From: Oxyruncus cristatus
Lineage: Eukaryota; Chordata; Aves; Passeriformes; Cotingidae
Direction of reading: 5' to 3'
DNA length: 64,000 nucleotides
Assembly (NCBI GenBank): GCA_013399855.1
Contig: VXAY01002132.1
Span: 1,044,202-1,108,201, forward strand
Shown: one piece after another, positions 45,033-58,352 of the stretch
Numbering within the stretch: position 1 is the stretch's first letter
How the letters are laid out: every line of letters begins with the position of its first letter
Translations under genes and position numbers: made by a program
Notes under the pieces: generated by a model
Database searches by the model: none
Told to the model about the DNA's origin: nothing
What the model saw: the letters and a program-made list of their open reading frames with translations, nothing else

Positions 45033-45910
45033 ATGAATATCCAGGGGAAAGGCTTCCCCTTGGACCTCGGAGGAAGCTTCACTGAAGATGCTCCAAGACC
45101 ACCAGTTCCTGGCGAGGAGGGGGAACTCGTGTCCACGGATCCAAGGCCAGTTAGCCATGGTTTCTACTCCAGTAAAAGTGATGTGGTTAGAAATGAGACG
45201 TCCACAGCAACGCCGAGGCGCTCTGATTTGGATTTGGGGTACGAGCCCGAGGGGAGTGCTTCGCCAACTCCACCCTACCTGAAGTGGGCCGAGTCGCTGC
45301 ACTCCTTGCTGGATGATCAAGATGGAATCAACCTCTTCAGGACTTTCCTGAAACAGGAGGACTGTGCAGATCTGCTGGACTTCTGGTTTGCCTGCAGCGG
45401 CTTCAGGAAGCTGGAGCCGTGTGTGTCTAATGAAGAAAAAAGACTCAAGCTGGCAAAAGCCATTTACAAAAAATACATCCTCGACAACAATGGCATTGTG
45501 TCCCGGCAGATCAAACCAGCCACAAAGAGCTTCATCAAAGACTGTGTCATGAAACTGCAGATTGACCCCGACATGTTTGACCAGGCCCAGACGGAGATTC
45601 AGTGCATGATAGAAGACAATACCTACCCTTTGTTCCTTAAGTCGGATATTTATTTGGAATACACAAGGACAGGTGGGGAAAGTCCAAAAATTTATAGTGA
45701 TCCAAGCTCAGGGTCCGGGACAGGTAAAGGGCTACCTGGTTATCTGCCGACTCTGAATGAGGACGAGGAGTGGAAGTGTGACCAAGAGGCCGAGCCCGAG
45801 GCCAGCCGGGACTCGGCGCCTTCCAGCAGGCTCACGCAGAAGCTGCTCCTGGAGACGGCCACGCAACGCGCGGCCTCGGCTCGGCGCTACAGCGAGGGCA
45901 GGGAGTTCAG
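45033..45910 (+). CDS. AXIN1: AXIN1, first coding exon (N-terminus and RGS domain)
   Basis: Axin-1 is the limiting scaffold of the beta-catenin destruction complex in Wnt signalling, binding APC, GSK3, CK1 and beta-catenin in the cytosol. The exon encodes residues 1-292 plus two bases of Arg293 and ends at donor GTGGGT. The start [20 protein letters not shown] is clearly orthologous to human. The tankyrase-binding motif RPPVPG is at 22-27, the site that couples Axin to PARylation-dependent turnover. The APC-binding RGS domain spans about 88-211 ([12 protein letters not shown] to SDIYLEYTR). Then come [15 protein letters not shown] and an acidic, Ala-rich stretch that diverges from mammals, ending RRYSEGREF. 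The GSK3, beta-catenin, PP2A and DIX regions lie in later exons outside the window. No frameshift or stop is seen. Confidence 0.97.
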
Positions 45911-48329
45911 GTGGGTGAGCGCCGGGGCAGCTCGTGGACCGATTGGGGAGCCACCATGGGCGTGGTGGGAAGCTTTGGAGGACCACGGCTGGTGGGGAGC
46001 ATTCGCACTGGTGCAGGTTGGCGTTGCCGGGTGGTTTGATGGTGTGCGAAGCTTTGTTTGAAAGTAGTCGCAGGTTGTTTTAGAGGTGTCTCTGGCTGTT
46101 CCTGTCTGGTTGCGCCAAATCATCCCCGCAGCACTTTCCTCACCTGGAGAAAACTGCTGCTGGATGTGGGCTGGAGGCAAGTAGGGCTCTGTGGGCCGTG
46201 CAGAGCCGCGGGCAGCCCTCATGCACACACAGGCAGCTGAGCCGATGGTCAGTGCTCAGGTACTGTAATGTGGGCAGGTGCAGCTGGTGGTAACACTCCT
46301 CTGTGTAGAAATTGTTGTCGTGAGCTCGCAGGAGGTCCCTTGGTACCGTGGACAGGAGTGAAGCAGCATTCACGGTGCTCCCTGATAGCGGTACTGCTTT
46401 GCAAATGAGATTCCCAGCACTGAATTACAGTGGTGTCAAACACAGAATGCCCAAATCCAGTTAAAACCATTCCCTGCTGCAGCTTTTCCCTTCATGAAAG
46501 TAATTGGTGGGGGGTTTTTTAACTGGAGGACTTGCAGTTTTGCAGCCTGTTTTTTTTCTGGGTCCCCCACCCACTTCCAGCCAACATGGATTTTGAAACT
46601 TGCTGAGAGCTCAGTTAAAATTCCAGACAATTAACTTAGCAGGGAGCTCTCTGGGATCAATAAGCGTGTGTGTGTCTAACCCTTGCTGAATCAACAGAAC
46701 CCAGCCAGAACACATTCCTACTTTCTTTCCCCCCTCCCTTTTTTTAAATAAAATCCCCTTGTTTTAAGACCTGCCTAGGCTAAAATCTGACGCTTTGTGA
46801 AGATTACAAAATGAAGTAGCTGAGCTGTCCTCTTCAAAGCCTGCTGCCTTATGAAAAGCATTTCTGTGTCTAATCTCCCCCGGCCGTCCCTTTAGGCTGG
46901 CAGCTGGAAGCGCATCCCGCCCTGCGCGAGGTCTCGGCGCCTTTCAGCTGGCGAAATGTTCTCGGTTTGGTTCCTGTTTTCTTACAGATTTTGGGGAGGG
47001 GATGTTGCGTGTGAAACTCCTCGGGGGGAGGAATTAAAAAAAAAAAAAAAAAAAGAAGGGAATTCATGCCGACTCCCGCTGTTTTAATCAGGAGTCAGAA
47101 AAAAATATCCCAGTGTCTTGGGACTTTCCCATGGAGTTAATAAAAACTTGAACTTGTAGTGAAGTCCATTTTCACTGAGTTAGTTGGGTGCTTACCATAA
47201 ATGAAGGATTAGAAAAGGCTACGACTTAAGTATCATTTTATTTAAGCAGTAATGGTGTTAAGATTGAAAATAACTTACTTGAGGGTCAGATGTGTTTAGT
47301 TTTCTTATTACACCAGGTAGCAAATCCTGCATGCGACAGGATTTTAGCTCCAATTTAAGGCAAAAAGTGCACTTTACCCCTTATCTGAATAGGTCTGTGC
47401 CAGGTTGTAAAATGGTTTAAGAAAGGTGCTGTGGAGTAGAAATGTTTTGGAGTAGAGTTCATTGGTCCTGGGCATTTTCGTACCAGATTGGGACAACATG
47501 AAATAAATCTTTACCTGGGGGATGGAGGTCAGAGAAAATGTGTGGCTATTAATTTGTAGTGTTGGACAGCCTGTCATTGTGGCTACTGACACTCTGCTGA
47601 CCTGTGGGGTAGGGAGGCAAGGAAATGTTTACCATTCTCACCAGAGCAGGAGCGCTTCTCAGCTTGGAATAGCTGAGGATAAGGGATTTATTTTATTTTT
47701 TCAATGTTGGTCTGTCAGCACCAGTAGCATCCAGAGCATCACCATGGAAGATGCTGCTGAACTGCATAATCTCTGCCTTTTTTATTCTAAAAACTGCTGA
47801 GATACTAATTTATGAGGTGATTGTTCCTCTTTGTGCAAGACCTTGCGGTTGAATTAACCTTCTTCCCGGATGTTGAATAGCAATAGTTGCCTTGAATAAG
47901 CTGGTTTTTAAGCTGTATCTTCTTTATCCTGCAGCCTTCTTGTTCATTTACTTTCTTACCTGAGGAACTGTGCTGGAAGCAGGTGGAGCTGCTTGCAGCA
48001 GGAAGTGCTGGTTGCGTGCAGAATTTGAAAAGCTCGGTCTCAATTTATTTTGAAAATTTCCACAAACCTCCTTTTTTTTTTTTCTTTTGGCATATGTGTG
48101 GAAAAATTTCTCATTTCTGTTCTTTGGGGAATGTTGAAATAAGCTGTTTTGCATTATATCTCAGGGCCTGTTTAATCTTCCCAAGACTGCACTTCTATTC
48201 CTTGGCTTCCATGGAAACCCTAAATAAAGAGGAATCTAAGCAAATGCAGTAGAAGTATTTCCCTGTTAGCAAACGAGCATCTTGAATCAGCTCCAATTTT
48301 TTTTTTTTTGCAGCAGAAAGTTCATAAAT

Positions 48330-48720
48330 CTTGATGCGGTAGCTCTGCTCTCGGGAGAGCAAACGCGGAAAAATTCCTCAGAGGGCAGAAGACAACCCGT
48401 TATTAGCGTTGGGTATTCTGAAGGTGTGCAGACGTGCAGGCACATTTGGGAATATCCCGAAGCCAAAAGCATCGCCGTTACCCCACTGTGTTTTTGTGTG
48501 CGTCGGAAAAGGCCAATAGTCATTATGGTTCGGCTCCTGCAAATTAATTGGACATTGGTTATGGATCAGTGAACTTCAAAGAGGGTAACCCCCGAAGATC
48601 TCGGGCATTAACTCGCAGCTTCCGAAAGTGACACTAACGTGGTTGTGAGGGCGGCTAAATCGTTCATTAACCTTCTTCCGACACGCCGGGACAGCGTTCC
48701 TCGGAGCTGCAGAGCAGAAA
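48330..48720. promoter_or_regulatory. AXIN1: CpG-retaining intronic island in AXIN1, candidate enhancer
   Basis: By manual count about two dozen CpG in ~390 bases at only moderate GC, while the flanking intron has few. It contains AATTAATTGG (a homeodomain-type core) and CCAAT-type sequence near 48510-48560. CpG retention usually marks DNA kept unmethylated in the germline. No exon is evident. Confidence 0.4.
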
Positions 48721-51700
48721 TTAAACCTGTGCCTGAGAACTGCCCTGCAGCCTGGTTTTGGAGTGTTCCAGGAAAACGCACGCACCTTAAAAAGCTGGAA
48801 ATCGGGTGGTTTGTGGTGAACGGTTGTGTCTTTTGTTGGGGTGGGTGTCTTCTGCTGTCTCCTTAGCTCTGCGTGGGAAGGGGCTCCCCTCCCACTCCCA
48901 AAGCATTGGAGAGCAGCTCTCACAGCCATTGCCTTTGCTTTCTTCCCATGGTGGGAAGTGAGAAGAGCATATGGTGTTACCTTGCCAGCAGCTCTGTCTC
49001 CACCTCTCCTGAAAACAAAACCGGAAGATTTGGGTTAGTTCTGCCAGTTGTTTTGGGGTTTGACCCGTTTCATGAAGCACACAAAGCATTGAAAAGGAAA
49101 CCTGGACGCTGGTGATGAGAGGGCACAGTAGTGGTGGGTGAAGTCTCCAGTTGCTGGGGTTTGAGGAGTGTTGTGGTGGAGCTGCTGGGCACGGATTGAG
49201 AAATTTCTCAACGGGATCTTTGATATACGGTTGGGTTTTTTAAAGGAAGCTGGCTCCAACCTCTGATTTCCACAGTGCTGAGCTGACTAAGCTCACGGCA
49301 TTTCACAAGTGTTGGTGGTTCAAATGGAAAGGGTGGGTGATGTGGTTCTCCACCAGGCTGGTAGAAATCACTGGGAGAGTCCTTGTGCCTGTGCCCACGC
49401 ACTGGCAGCCTCTCTGGACATGTGGGAGGGCAGCTCTCCCCAAAACACACAGCCAGCACTTCTTCACAACAGGGTATGGAGAGGAGGCCAGTGGAGAAGA
49501 GCTGATGGAGCTTTAGAGGGACGTGACAACCTCTGTTCTGGGAGGATGCAGTGACAAACACACCCGGAGAGGATCGGTGTAGGCTGGTTCAGGGAAGGCG
49601 CAGGATCTCCCCATGGCTTAGGCGGCATAAACGGTCCAGCGGTCAGAAGCTGGGGCTGCATCAGGAAGGAGCTGGCTGAAGTTTAGCTGGCAGCCCTAAT
49701 TTTGAGGTTGGCTGCTTCGTTCATAATTAAATATTAAATTGCACACCTCTGACTCAAGACTGTGTGGTGAAGGAATTGGCGTTAATTGTACAGACCGGTT
49801 GGAAAACTGGGGATGCAAAACCAGGAATGCTGGTGCAGGAGCAGTCATGTTTAGAAAGTTTAAAGATGTGTTAATAGTCTTACCGATGCTTCTTTTAACT
49901 GGAGAGGCAGCACGTGCATCTTGGAGTTAGGCTGTTGGAGCTTCATGAGAGCTTGTTTGCAGGAAAAAAGCATCTTCGGAATGTTAGACCCATATGCAAA
50001 GGCAGGAATAAAAGTTTTGGATGCTTATCTGAAATTAAAATTGCTGGGCCCAGAGTATCATTCGTAATCGGTACAGCTCTGTGTGGGATCCATGCAGAGC
50101 AGCGGCAATTTTAAAGAAAATAAGTTGCAGAAGAATAGTTTGGGCTCTGCATTGTTCTTGGAGAAATCAGCGAGTCCAGCAGGGAGGGGGGTCTGATGCT
50201 AATAGCTCTAAGTGGTAATTTAGTGGCTGGGGCACTCTAAGATATACAGGACAGAGACTGATGGTGGTTTTGCACAGAAGTTAAGCCAGCTTTTTTAAAT
50301 ATATTGTTAAGCTGATGAAACTTCTGTGTGGAAGTGCTTACATTACATTAACAGTGTGAAGTATTTATACTGGTGGTTGCCAAGTTTTAAAATGGATTTT
50401 ATTCGAAGAAGAATACCTTTTGTGCCCATAGCTTTGCCTCCACACAAATCAAGATGAAGAAGTGGTGGGTTGGTTGGTTGGTTATGGATCAGTGCTTTGG
50501 CTTCATTTTAAAGACAGGTAGTTAAGCTTTTAGCACTCTCATTTGATAAATGAATAGTGTTTTCTCCCCTCCTCTAGCAAACAAAACCTTGTTCTGTTGT
50601 GATTTTTATTTGAGTTACAGAATATTTCCTCTTGAAAGCACAGAAGGGGGGTTATATCCCCCTTTTTTTGGTGCTGGGGGATTCAGGTTGGACGTGGTGG
50701 AAGAAAGTCTTGGGAGCATGATGCAGTCCAGGAACACATCACCAGAGGGGAGGGAATCTCTGTCCTTAGAGGGCTGGGTGGGTTGGACACAGCCACGGCC
50801 TGACTTGGTCCAGTGCTGGCGATGGTCCTGTTTTGTTGTGCACTTACAATGATGGCACAGATCATGAAATACTATATTTTGAGTCTGACTGTTTTGTTTT
50901 CTGCCCGGTTTCAGAAAGAACTGGGTGCTAAAACGCTGAGTGGGAGCTGAACTGCTCCCAGGCCGCTGAGAAGTGCACCCAGGAGGTGGGCCACGGGGTG
51001 GAAGCACCTTGGGTTTGATCTGCCGTTCAACTTGGCTTTATGTTTTAAGAGTTTCTTTGTTGTTCCTATAATGGACTAATCCCTTGAATAATTAGTTGCC
51101 ATTGGACGTTTAAAAATTACTGCCTCTTGGATGTTTTCTTTTAATAGTCTGTTAGATCCTGGATTTATTAACTATCGAGACAGACTGTGAAATCCTGTTA
51201 TGCCAGACTTTCTTGGTGAAAAAGGGACTGAGAAGGGTGTGGGGGTGCTGGGGAAACACACACTAGCCCCATGTGAGGGTAGAACTGTTGACTCCTCTGC
51301 CTTCCCAAGCCATGCAAGAAGTCCTTTGCAAGAAGCCACTGGGTCAGTGGCTGCCACAGCATGTTTTGGTCGTGGGTCATCCCTAAATCTGGGGCTTCAG
51401 AAGGTACTACAGGAAGTTCCGCATTGTGGCTGCATGGTGCAAGGCCAGTCATGCCATCACCATCCATTTAAAATAAATCATGGACCTGATTTTATTAAAA
51501 TTGGTGGAAAAACCCAGTTTCAGAAGTGACTGTGTGTAGTGAAGAAATTGCTGTGTTTAAAAAAAAATCAGAACAGAGGTGCTGATATCCTAAATCAGTT
51601 CCTGGATATATCATTGGATTATTAGGTTCATCCTTAAATCCATTAAGCAAATTACAGTTAATCAGTCAAATAAAAGAAGAAAGATCTTTTGCGAGGCCCT

Positions 51701-53483
51701 GTCTTTTGAGCCATGCAGAAGCTGTAGTAATATTTTAATTTTCCATCTGTCAGTGAATGTATTCAGTCACTTCACTTCCCTATGTGGAGGATTTGAAATT
51801 AGAAACTGAGGTTAATTATCTGCATTAAATGAAATATGTGAAGACTACAAAAGCAAAAACCTTCACGATTTGGTATGGTCTGTTAAGCCAGGCAGGCTTC
51901 CTTCAGAAGGAGAGGGGTTATTTTTCCCCGGTTTTGTTCCAATTGAAGGGTTTTAGTCACAGTAATTGAAATGATTAAAAAGTCAAATTGCTGGTGAATA
52001 TAATTCTGAGCATCTCTCTGAAAAGATGTGACACTTGGTTGAGAGCAGGGGTTTGCTCAGCCTGGCCTTGCTGGGCCATGTGGAGCAGCTCATGTTGTGC
52101 CATCCCAGCATGGGTGAGGCCAGGTGTCCTTGGTGCCACCTTATCCACCTCTTCCATGGCTGTGGGATGGCTGAGCTCTGCTGCAGGGTTAGTGGATACC
52201 ATTTGGAAGAAGAACAATACCAGATGAAAGCTACACTTTTGAGCTTATCAGATACAAAGTATGTCTGACACCACCCGTCCTAATGCCAGAAATCAGCTAA
52301 TTAATGCCTCCTTCACTTGGAAGTGCAGCTTCAGACTGTGCAAAGATGACACACTTGGAAATACAAATTCCCACAGCAGCCAGTTGGGTTTGAGGTGATT
52401 TGTTTGTTAAGAGGCTCATTTTTTCCCCATTTTGCAGAAAACACGTGGCTCAGGTGTGAGCTGCTCTGAGGGCTCCAGTGCCTGTCTCTGCTTGTGGGGG
52501 GCAAAGCTGCCCCTTCCTTCGCTGGTGTAGCCCTGAATGTCTGTCTCAGGCAACTTCAGGAAAGGTCTGATTCTTCTGGACACTCTTCTTATTCCCTTCC
52601 TGTGTGCCAGAGCGAGCTGCTTTGCCTGAAGTCACGCTCAGAAATTAAATTGTGGCAGGTCACGCTTGAGTGTAAAAGCAAAACCATCGCTACTCATAAC
52701 CCTGGTCTGGATCCCTCACTGTTGTAAGGCAGTGATGAATTTAAGTAGAACCGTTGCAGTTTTAAGTCAGATTATCCGAATTCTATAAAACCCACGTGGA
52801 AATTGGATTTTACCTTTGAAGACTCCAGAGTACACTTCTGTGGTAAGACCTGGAATTTTTTGGTCCCCTGGCTCCTGAGATACAACCTGTCCTTTAAGTA
52901 TCAGCTTTTTGAAGGTCTTCATCTGATCTAAATAGCTAATAGATGAAGAGCTTTCATCTATCCTGATGAAAAGCAGTGGAAGGAGGGAAAGCTATAGCTA
53001 GAGGAAAAAACCTCTTTGAAATACCCCAGTAAGACCTACTGGTTAGCAGCAGGGCCTCATGTTAGTCCTTGGGTCTCCAGAGCTAATGACCAGAACCCTA
53101 CTGGGTTTTATCTGTCAGCCCTCCAACTCCCACGTATTCCCTGTCCTGTTGTAGACCAGAGAGTCAGTTCCCGTCCCCCCTCCATCTTCACTGTCCTGTT
53201 TTTTTCCTGGGGGTTTAGTTTTCTGACCTTTGTATCCAGTATGTGTTCAGAGAAATCCTTGTGCTGGAAGGAGGAGAGCAGTAGGCTTGGGGAGGTGGGA
53301 TTGCCTTTTTTTTGAACGCTGCATGTTTAGGGTGGGTGAGCTCTGCTGGAAAACCATACCTTTAGTGTTCAGATTTACCCTTTTGGGTCATAAATTTTGG
53401 TCTTTTTCTTGGCTGGCAATCAGCCTTTTGGACTGGGCAAGATTTATCTGAAAGACCTCTGTGGAACTGATTGTTTGGTGGCC

Positions 53484-53652
53484 AGGGATCAGGGAAGCTG
53501 TGGCTGTCCCATCCCCAAAGTGTCCAAGGCCAGGCTGGATGGGGCTTGGAGCAACCTGGGATAGTGGAAGGTGTCCTTGCCCATGGCAGGGGATTGGAAC
53601 AACCTAAGCTTTAAGGTCCCTTCCAGCCCCAGACCATCCTGTGATTCTGTGA
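53484..53652 (+). repeat. CR1 3' end in AXIN1 intron
   Basis: Sense CR1 tail: 'ccaaggccaggctggatggg', 'gcttggagcaacctgg', 'ggtgtccttgcccatgg', 'aaggtcccttccagcc', ending CCATCCTGTGATTCTGTGA, the typical CR1 3' terminus with its ATTCTGTG-type repeat. Confidence 0.95.
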
Positions 53653-55473
53653 CCTCTCCAAGCTTTCGTAAGCAAAGTATGAATCGGACCCAAGTTGCTG
53701 GAGAGCTTCTGGAAATTACAGGTAGGATCCATGGAGAGAGGTGTGGGGCCTCAGTATCCAGCTGCAGCTACTGCATTTGATTAACTTTGTCCTGGCCCTG
53801 TTCCGTGGAAGTAAAAGCTGTAAAACCATTTGGCACCAGACATGCAAATGAGAGCTGGGGATGAAGCGACTGTTACGCTCGAGGATACCGAAAGAGGAAT
53901 CAACAAACAGAAATTATTCTATTAGCAGGGGCAAAGTTCACAGGTTAACCATCGTGTCAAATCAATGAAATACAGCCTTGATCTCCTGCACAAGGCCTTT
54001 ATTGTGTATAAATAAGAGTGCCCAAACAAAGACAGCCAGTTCTTGCACTGTAACGTTTGCAGTGTGCTGGAGAAAGGTACAGATGGCTGCATGAAATGCC
54101 TTCTTCAGACAGAGGCATCATTCCTGCTTCAAAAGGTTGTAAAACATGACCTTGGAACCTTCTTGCTCTCCTTATGGCCCTACTCAGATTGGATTTCCAA
54201 GGGCATGTATTTTTTATTTGTTTAATAAAATTTGAGGTCTTTGGCTAAGAAGTCTGGTCTTTGTACTTTTAATTCAGTCCATGTGACTGTCATAACATTT
54301 ATTTCTTAGGAAATGAAAAATGTTCCATCTTGAGCAAAGCCACAGAAGGAAGTGGTTGGGTAGGGTAGGCTGGCAACCTCAGGTGTGTGCAGCATGTGTC
54401 TTCTGCTGATCCACTGCTGAATGAAGACCATCACCACAAGTCCTTTTTTGCTTGGTCCATGGCTCTACCAGGAAAAGAAACAGCAGAGGCCGCCGCCTTT
54501 GTTGTGGAAATACTGATATTTAATGGGTTTCTGAACATCTGCACTTTCAGGGGAACTTGGCTTTCCTCTCTTGGGAAAAGCTACTTTGAAGAGGCTCATT
54601 GAGCCTCTTTTCTTCAAGACAGGCCAGTGCTGGCAAAACGAGATGGAAATGGGCAGCAGAGGATGTGTGGATGTGTCACTGCAGCGTAGGATTTGTCACG
54701 TTGTAAAACAGCGCAGCGGTTTTCCCCTCCGGATATATCCAGTGAAGTTTGTGACCCAAAGGGATTTGAGTGCTGGGGAAATCAGCCCAGCTGGAGGATT
54801 TGAGAAGGCAGAGCATCCTCCTGTCCCCAAGGAGTGGCTTTGGGCCTTCCCCAGACGGGGCTGGCACGGCATGGTAGAACTGATCCATAAACCTTCCTCC
54901 TGAAGAGAGGAAACTTTCGAAATGGGCATGGGAGAAACTTTCCTTCGGTAATCCTGGAGATAACAGGTCACACAGCTTCACTCAGTGATTCTTGCACAAT
55001 AACTTGTGGTCAGGCTGAAGTGTCTATTTTAGAAAGGCATCCAAGTGATGGGAGGGAGGTCATGCAGCCTTTTTGTTATCTCTTCCCGTGGTTAGTTACT
55101 CACTGTTCCCAGTGTGTTTCTTACTGCTCACTGCAGTTTTTCCAGCTTCTGTTTCTAGCTGCTGGGTTTTGATGTGTCTTTGCTCGCTTTGGAGGCTCCA
55201 AATACCTCTGCATGTTTGAAAAAAGCCCTGCTGAATGGGTGTGAATGTTCTCCTTAAGTGGCAACAGCTTTGTTATGGAAGGCCCTTTGGTTTTATTAGA
55301 CTTTGCAACCCTCCGGTCGACTGTTAAACAAGCTGGAGCTTGTCATGGTTGACAAACCTTCACTCTGGTCTCAGACCTAACCTACCAGTTTAAAGGCAGT
55401 ATTCTTTTGTGTGCGGGTTTCTGGGTGGGGACCATCGGGCTTCGAAGGGAAATTAACTTGCGGCCTCTCTCTT

Positions 55474-55491
55474 CCCCCCCCCCCCCCCCCC
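55474..55491. repeat. Homopolymer C18
   Basis: Eighteen C in a row followed by AAATAAATT. The length is likely polymorphic or uncertain in the assembly. Confidence 0.95.
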
Positions 55492-58286
55492 AAATAAATT
55501 AAGTTTTGTACTAACTGTTCTGTCACTTGCGAAGGCCAGAAAGAAATGTCAGCCTTTAGGTTTTCTGCTACCGGAGGTACTCGGCTGCACACTGAGAGTG
55601 CAAGTAGGTGGGAATGTGTAATTACATTATGAACAAAACAGCTGCACGATCAGTGTCAGCAGCTGAAGATAAAATGTAGGAAGTTTGTTCAGGTGATTAA
55701 TCCACAATTATTTAAAAACATGTTGAATTTATTCTTGAGCTTTGGAGGAGAATTCTTGCAGGGCTGGCGTTTGCCGCCCATGATGTTTATACACCTGAGT
55801 AAATGCCTGTCTCAGCAGTTTGTCGGTGTTGAGTGCTCCAGATCTAAATCCCTTCAAAGGTAAACCCAGCACACCTTTGTCTCTGCTGCCCTTCCTGTCT
55901 CCAGAGCTTTCACTGATGAGGTGGAATCAGTTGTAGCAGTGGCTGGCACTAGGACAGGCTGGGAGACAGGGCTCGCACCATTGTAATAACTGTTTGATGT
56001 ACATTTATTCTCTGTAGGCTTAGGTGATGGCAAAGGCTGGATCACACAGTCTGATGGGACTGGTGGAGAGGTGTTGGGGGAGCAGCTTTGTGTGCCCACA
56101 GCTGTGACAGCCAGGCTGTGGGCTGCATCTGCTTCCCCCTTATTACACCCTTCCAGCAGTACCTGTTGTATGGATTGTAGCGGTCCAGGGAAGAAGGGAG
56201 GGAAGTTCCTTTGGACAGTCCCTCTCAGATGCAGCAGGCTGGCCACATCTGGTTTTAGAGGTGCTGGAAGTCATTCTGCTTTTCCTGTAGTCATGTCATT
56301 GCAGGTGCTGGTGCTTTCTACCCAGCTGGGCAAAACCGAGTATTTTTCTTTTGGAGAGAGGGGCATTTGTCACGTGCTTCTCTCTCCATGATTGCCAAGA
56401 AGTCGGAAGTGTGGTGCCCTGCGCTGGCTGGAAGCTGCTGGGGACTGTTGTTGTTTTTCTGCTAAGCCAGCACTCTGCCCAGATAACATCCACGCAGGGC
56501 AGGGCTGGTGCCCGTGTGGCCGGGAGGGCACCGGCACCCACAGCAACCAACGCCTTGCAGTTTCATCAGGTTCAGGGTGCGTTTTCCTCCAGCAAGAGGC
56601 ACGGCACGGGTGCCTGCTCCACCACAGCAGAGCAGGGAGAGCAGGGGAAGGGTTTCTGAGACTGGCAGCTTGAGTTGTGTCTCTGCTCCAGACATCAGCA
56701 GGGCACCCTTGGTCCCTGGGACGCTTCACCAGTCAAGCTCCACTGCTCCATCACGCTGCTTGCTGGAGGAGATGAGCAAATTTGAGGAAGGCACAGATGC
56801 CAGTGCTTGTTCTTTCCCCTCTCCTGCTGAGCCCTGCTACCAGCAGCTCCAGCTTTAGCTCCAGGAGGCTTTTCTGCTCCTGCAGCCTTGGCAGAAAAGT
56901 CCACTGGCCCCATGTTCGTCTGACTCCTTGAGACTCATCCATGTCTCCTCTCCCTTGAGACCTGACTGTCCCTTCCAAATATCATAGGCTTGGGCACTCC
57001 CTGCCTGGGAGAGGTGGCTTGTTGGAACTCTAGCGTGTGAGCTGATATCCTACTGGTTTTATGGTGAAAATGCTGACCCTGCAGTCCTCCAGTGCCTGCC
57101 CACAGCTCTTCCACATACTCAGAAGGATAGATACATCTTACAGCTCACTGGATTTGCCTTCCCAGTGGTAGGATACACTTGAGAGGCAGCAGTTGCTTGG
57201 ACTCAGTGAGGTCGTCTGGGTTTTGGTCCCTAATGGTGACGCCCTGACTCAGCTCCTCATGGATTGCTGTCTTTCTCATCTCCTGCAGCTCCTCTGTCCA
57301 GAGCCATCAACCACACTGCCAGCAGCCAAACTACAAGCAACCCTTTTTCTTTGTTAATTGCCACCTGTGGCTTGGCACCAGCAGTGTCAGAAACCCTCCC
57401 AGGTAGCCCATCTTGGGCTGTGGACTTGGGTGTAGTATGTTGCCTCGGGTGGTATGGAGTGGCATCATCCTCTCATTTCCCAGCTTTGGAAAGCCTGAGC
57501 TGAAGAAAGAGGGTGGGACTGGAGCCAAACCTCTTGTTCCAGATGGGACAGTAGTGGCAGGAACACCTATTGTCCACAAAGGTGTTGCCAAGCCACAGAA
57601 GGCAATTAGCAGGCAAGAAAAATGTGGTTCCTTTAAAATTTGAATTTTAAAAACGGTTTTTCTTTTTAAATTGAATGAACACACATTGATATGCCAAGTA
57701 GGCAAAAATCCGGGCTGTAAGAAAATCTGAAATTATTTAGCTGGTGTAGTTAGTCACTTAATAAACCAGGCAAACAGGAGTATATTCAGTCCTGAGCGAT
57801 AGCTGAGTGTGAACAGGATGTATGACATTGGATTACTCTGCCTTCGGCACGGAGGACAAGGAAAATAGCCCTGGACCATGGCTGAGAGGTCTCTTTCTAA
57901 CCATACTGTTACCAAACCAGTTATGGTGGAGATAAAAGCTTGAAAATAATTTTTCCTTATTTTTAGGGTCACCTGATAGTGTTGCAGATCTAAACTTTGT
58001 ATTAAACAGTCAAGCTCTCTGCCTTTCCTGCAGGGGACCCTTCTGCACCAAGCCCCCTCCATGGTTTATGTTTGTGCTGGGCTGCTGCCTGTCCCAGGCT
58101 CTTTAAAGCACGTTGTTGGCTTTCCTTGCATTAATCCTTCCTCCTTGCTCTTCCCATGATCCCCATGAAGCAATATCAGAAAAAGCTAATCAGGATTTTA
58201 CCTCTCTCACATGATTTCTTAAAATACTCTTGCTCTCAGTAAGGACATCAGCTGTGGCCGCCTTACCTGGTGTTGACAGTAGTCCC

Positions 58287-58352
58287 ACTTGAGGCTGGAG
58301 GTTGAACTACTCTACTTCAAAGGTCCTTTCCAACCAACACCTCTGTGATTTT
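58287..58352 (+). repeat. Short CR1 3' end remnant
   Basis: 'gaggctggaggttgaac' through 'aaggtcctttccaacc' to 'ctctgtgatttt' matches the last ~60 bases of CR1 in sense orientation. Confidence 0.7.

Noticed and set aside
45911..46061. Read-through of the AXIN1 exon frame past 45910
   Set aside because: The donor GTGGGT lies at the known conserved exon boundary after SEGREF; sequence beyond it does not match Axin.
53842..53849. Perfect octamer ATGCAAAT in the AXIN1 intron
   Set aside because: An 8-base motif is expected by chance in 64 kb; no companion sites.
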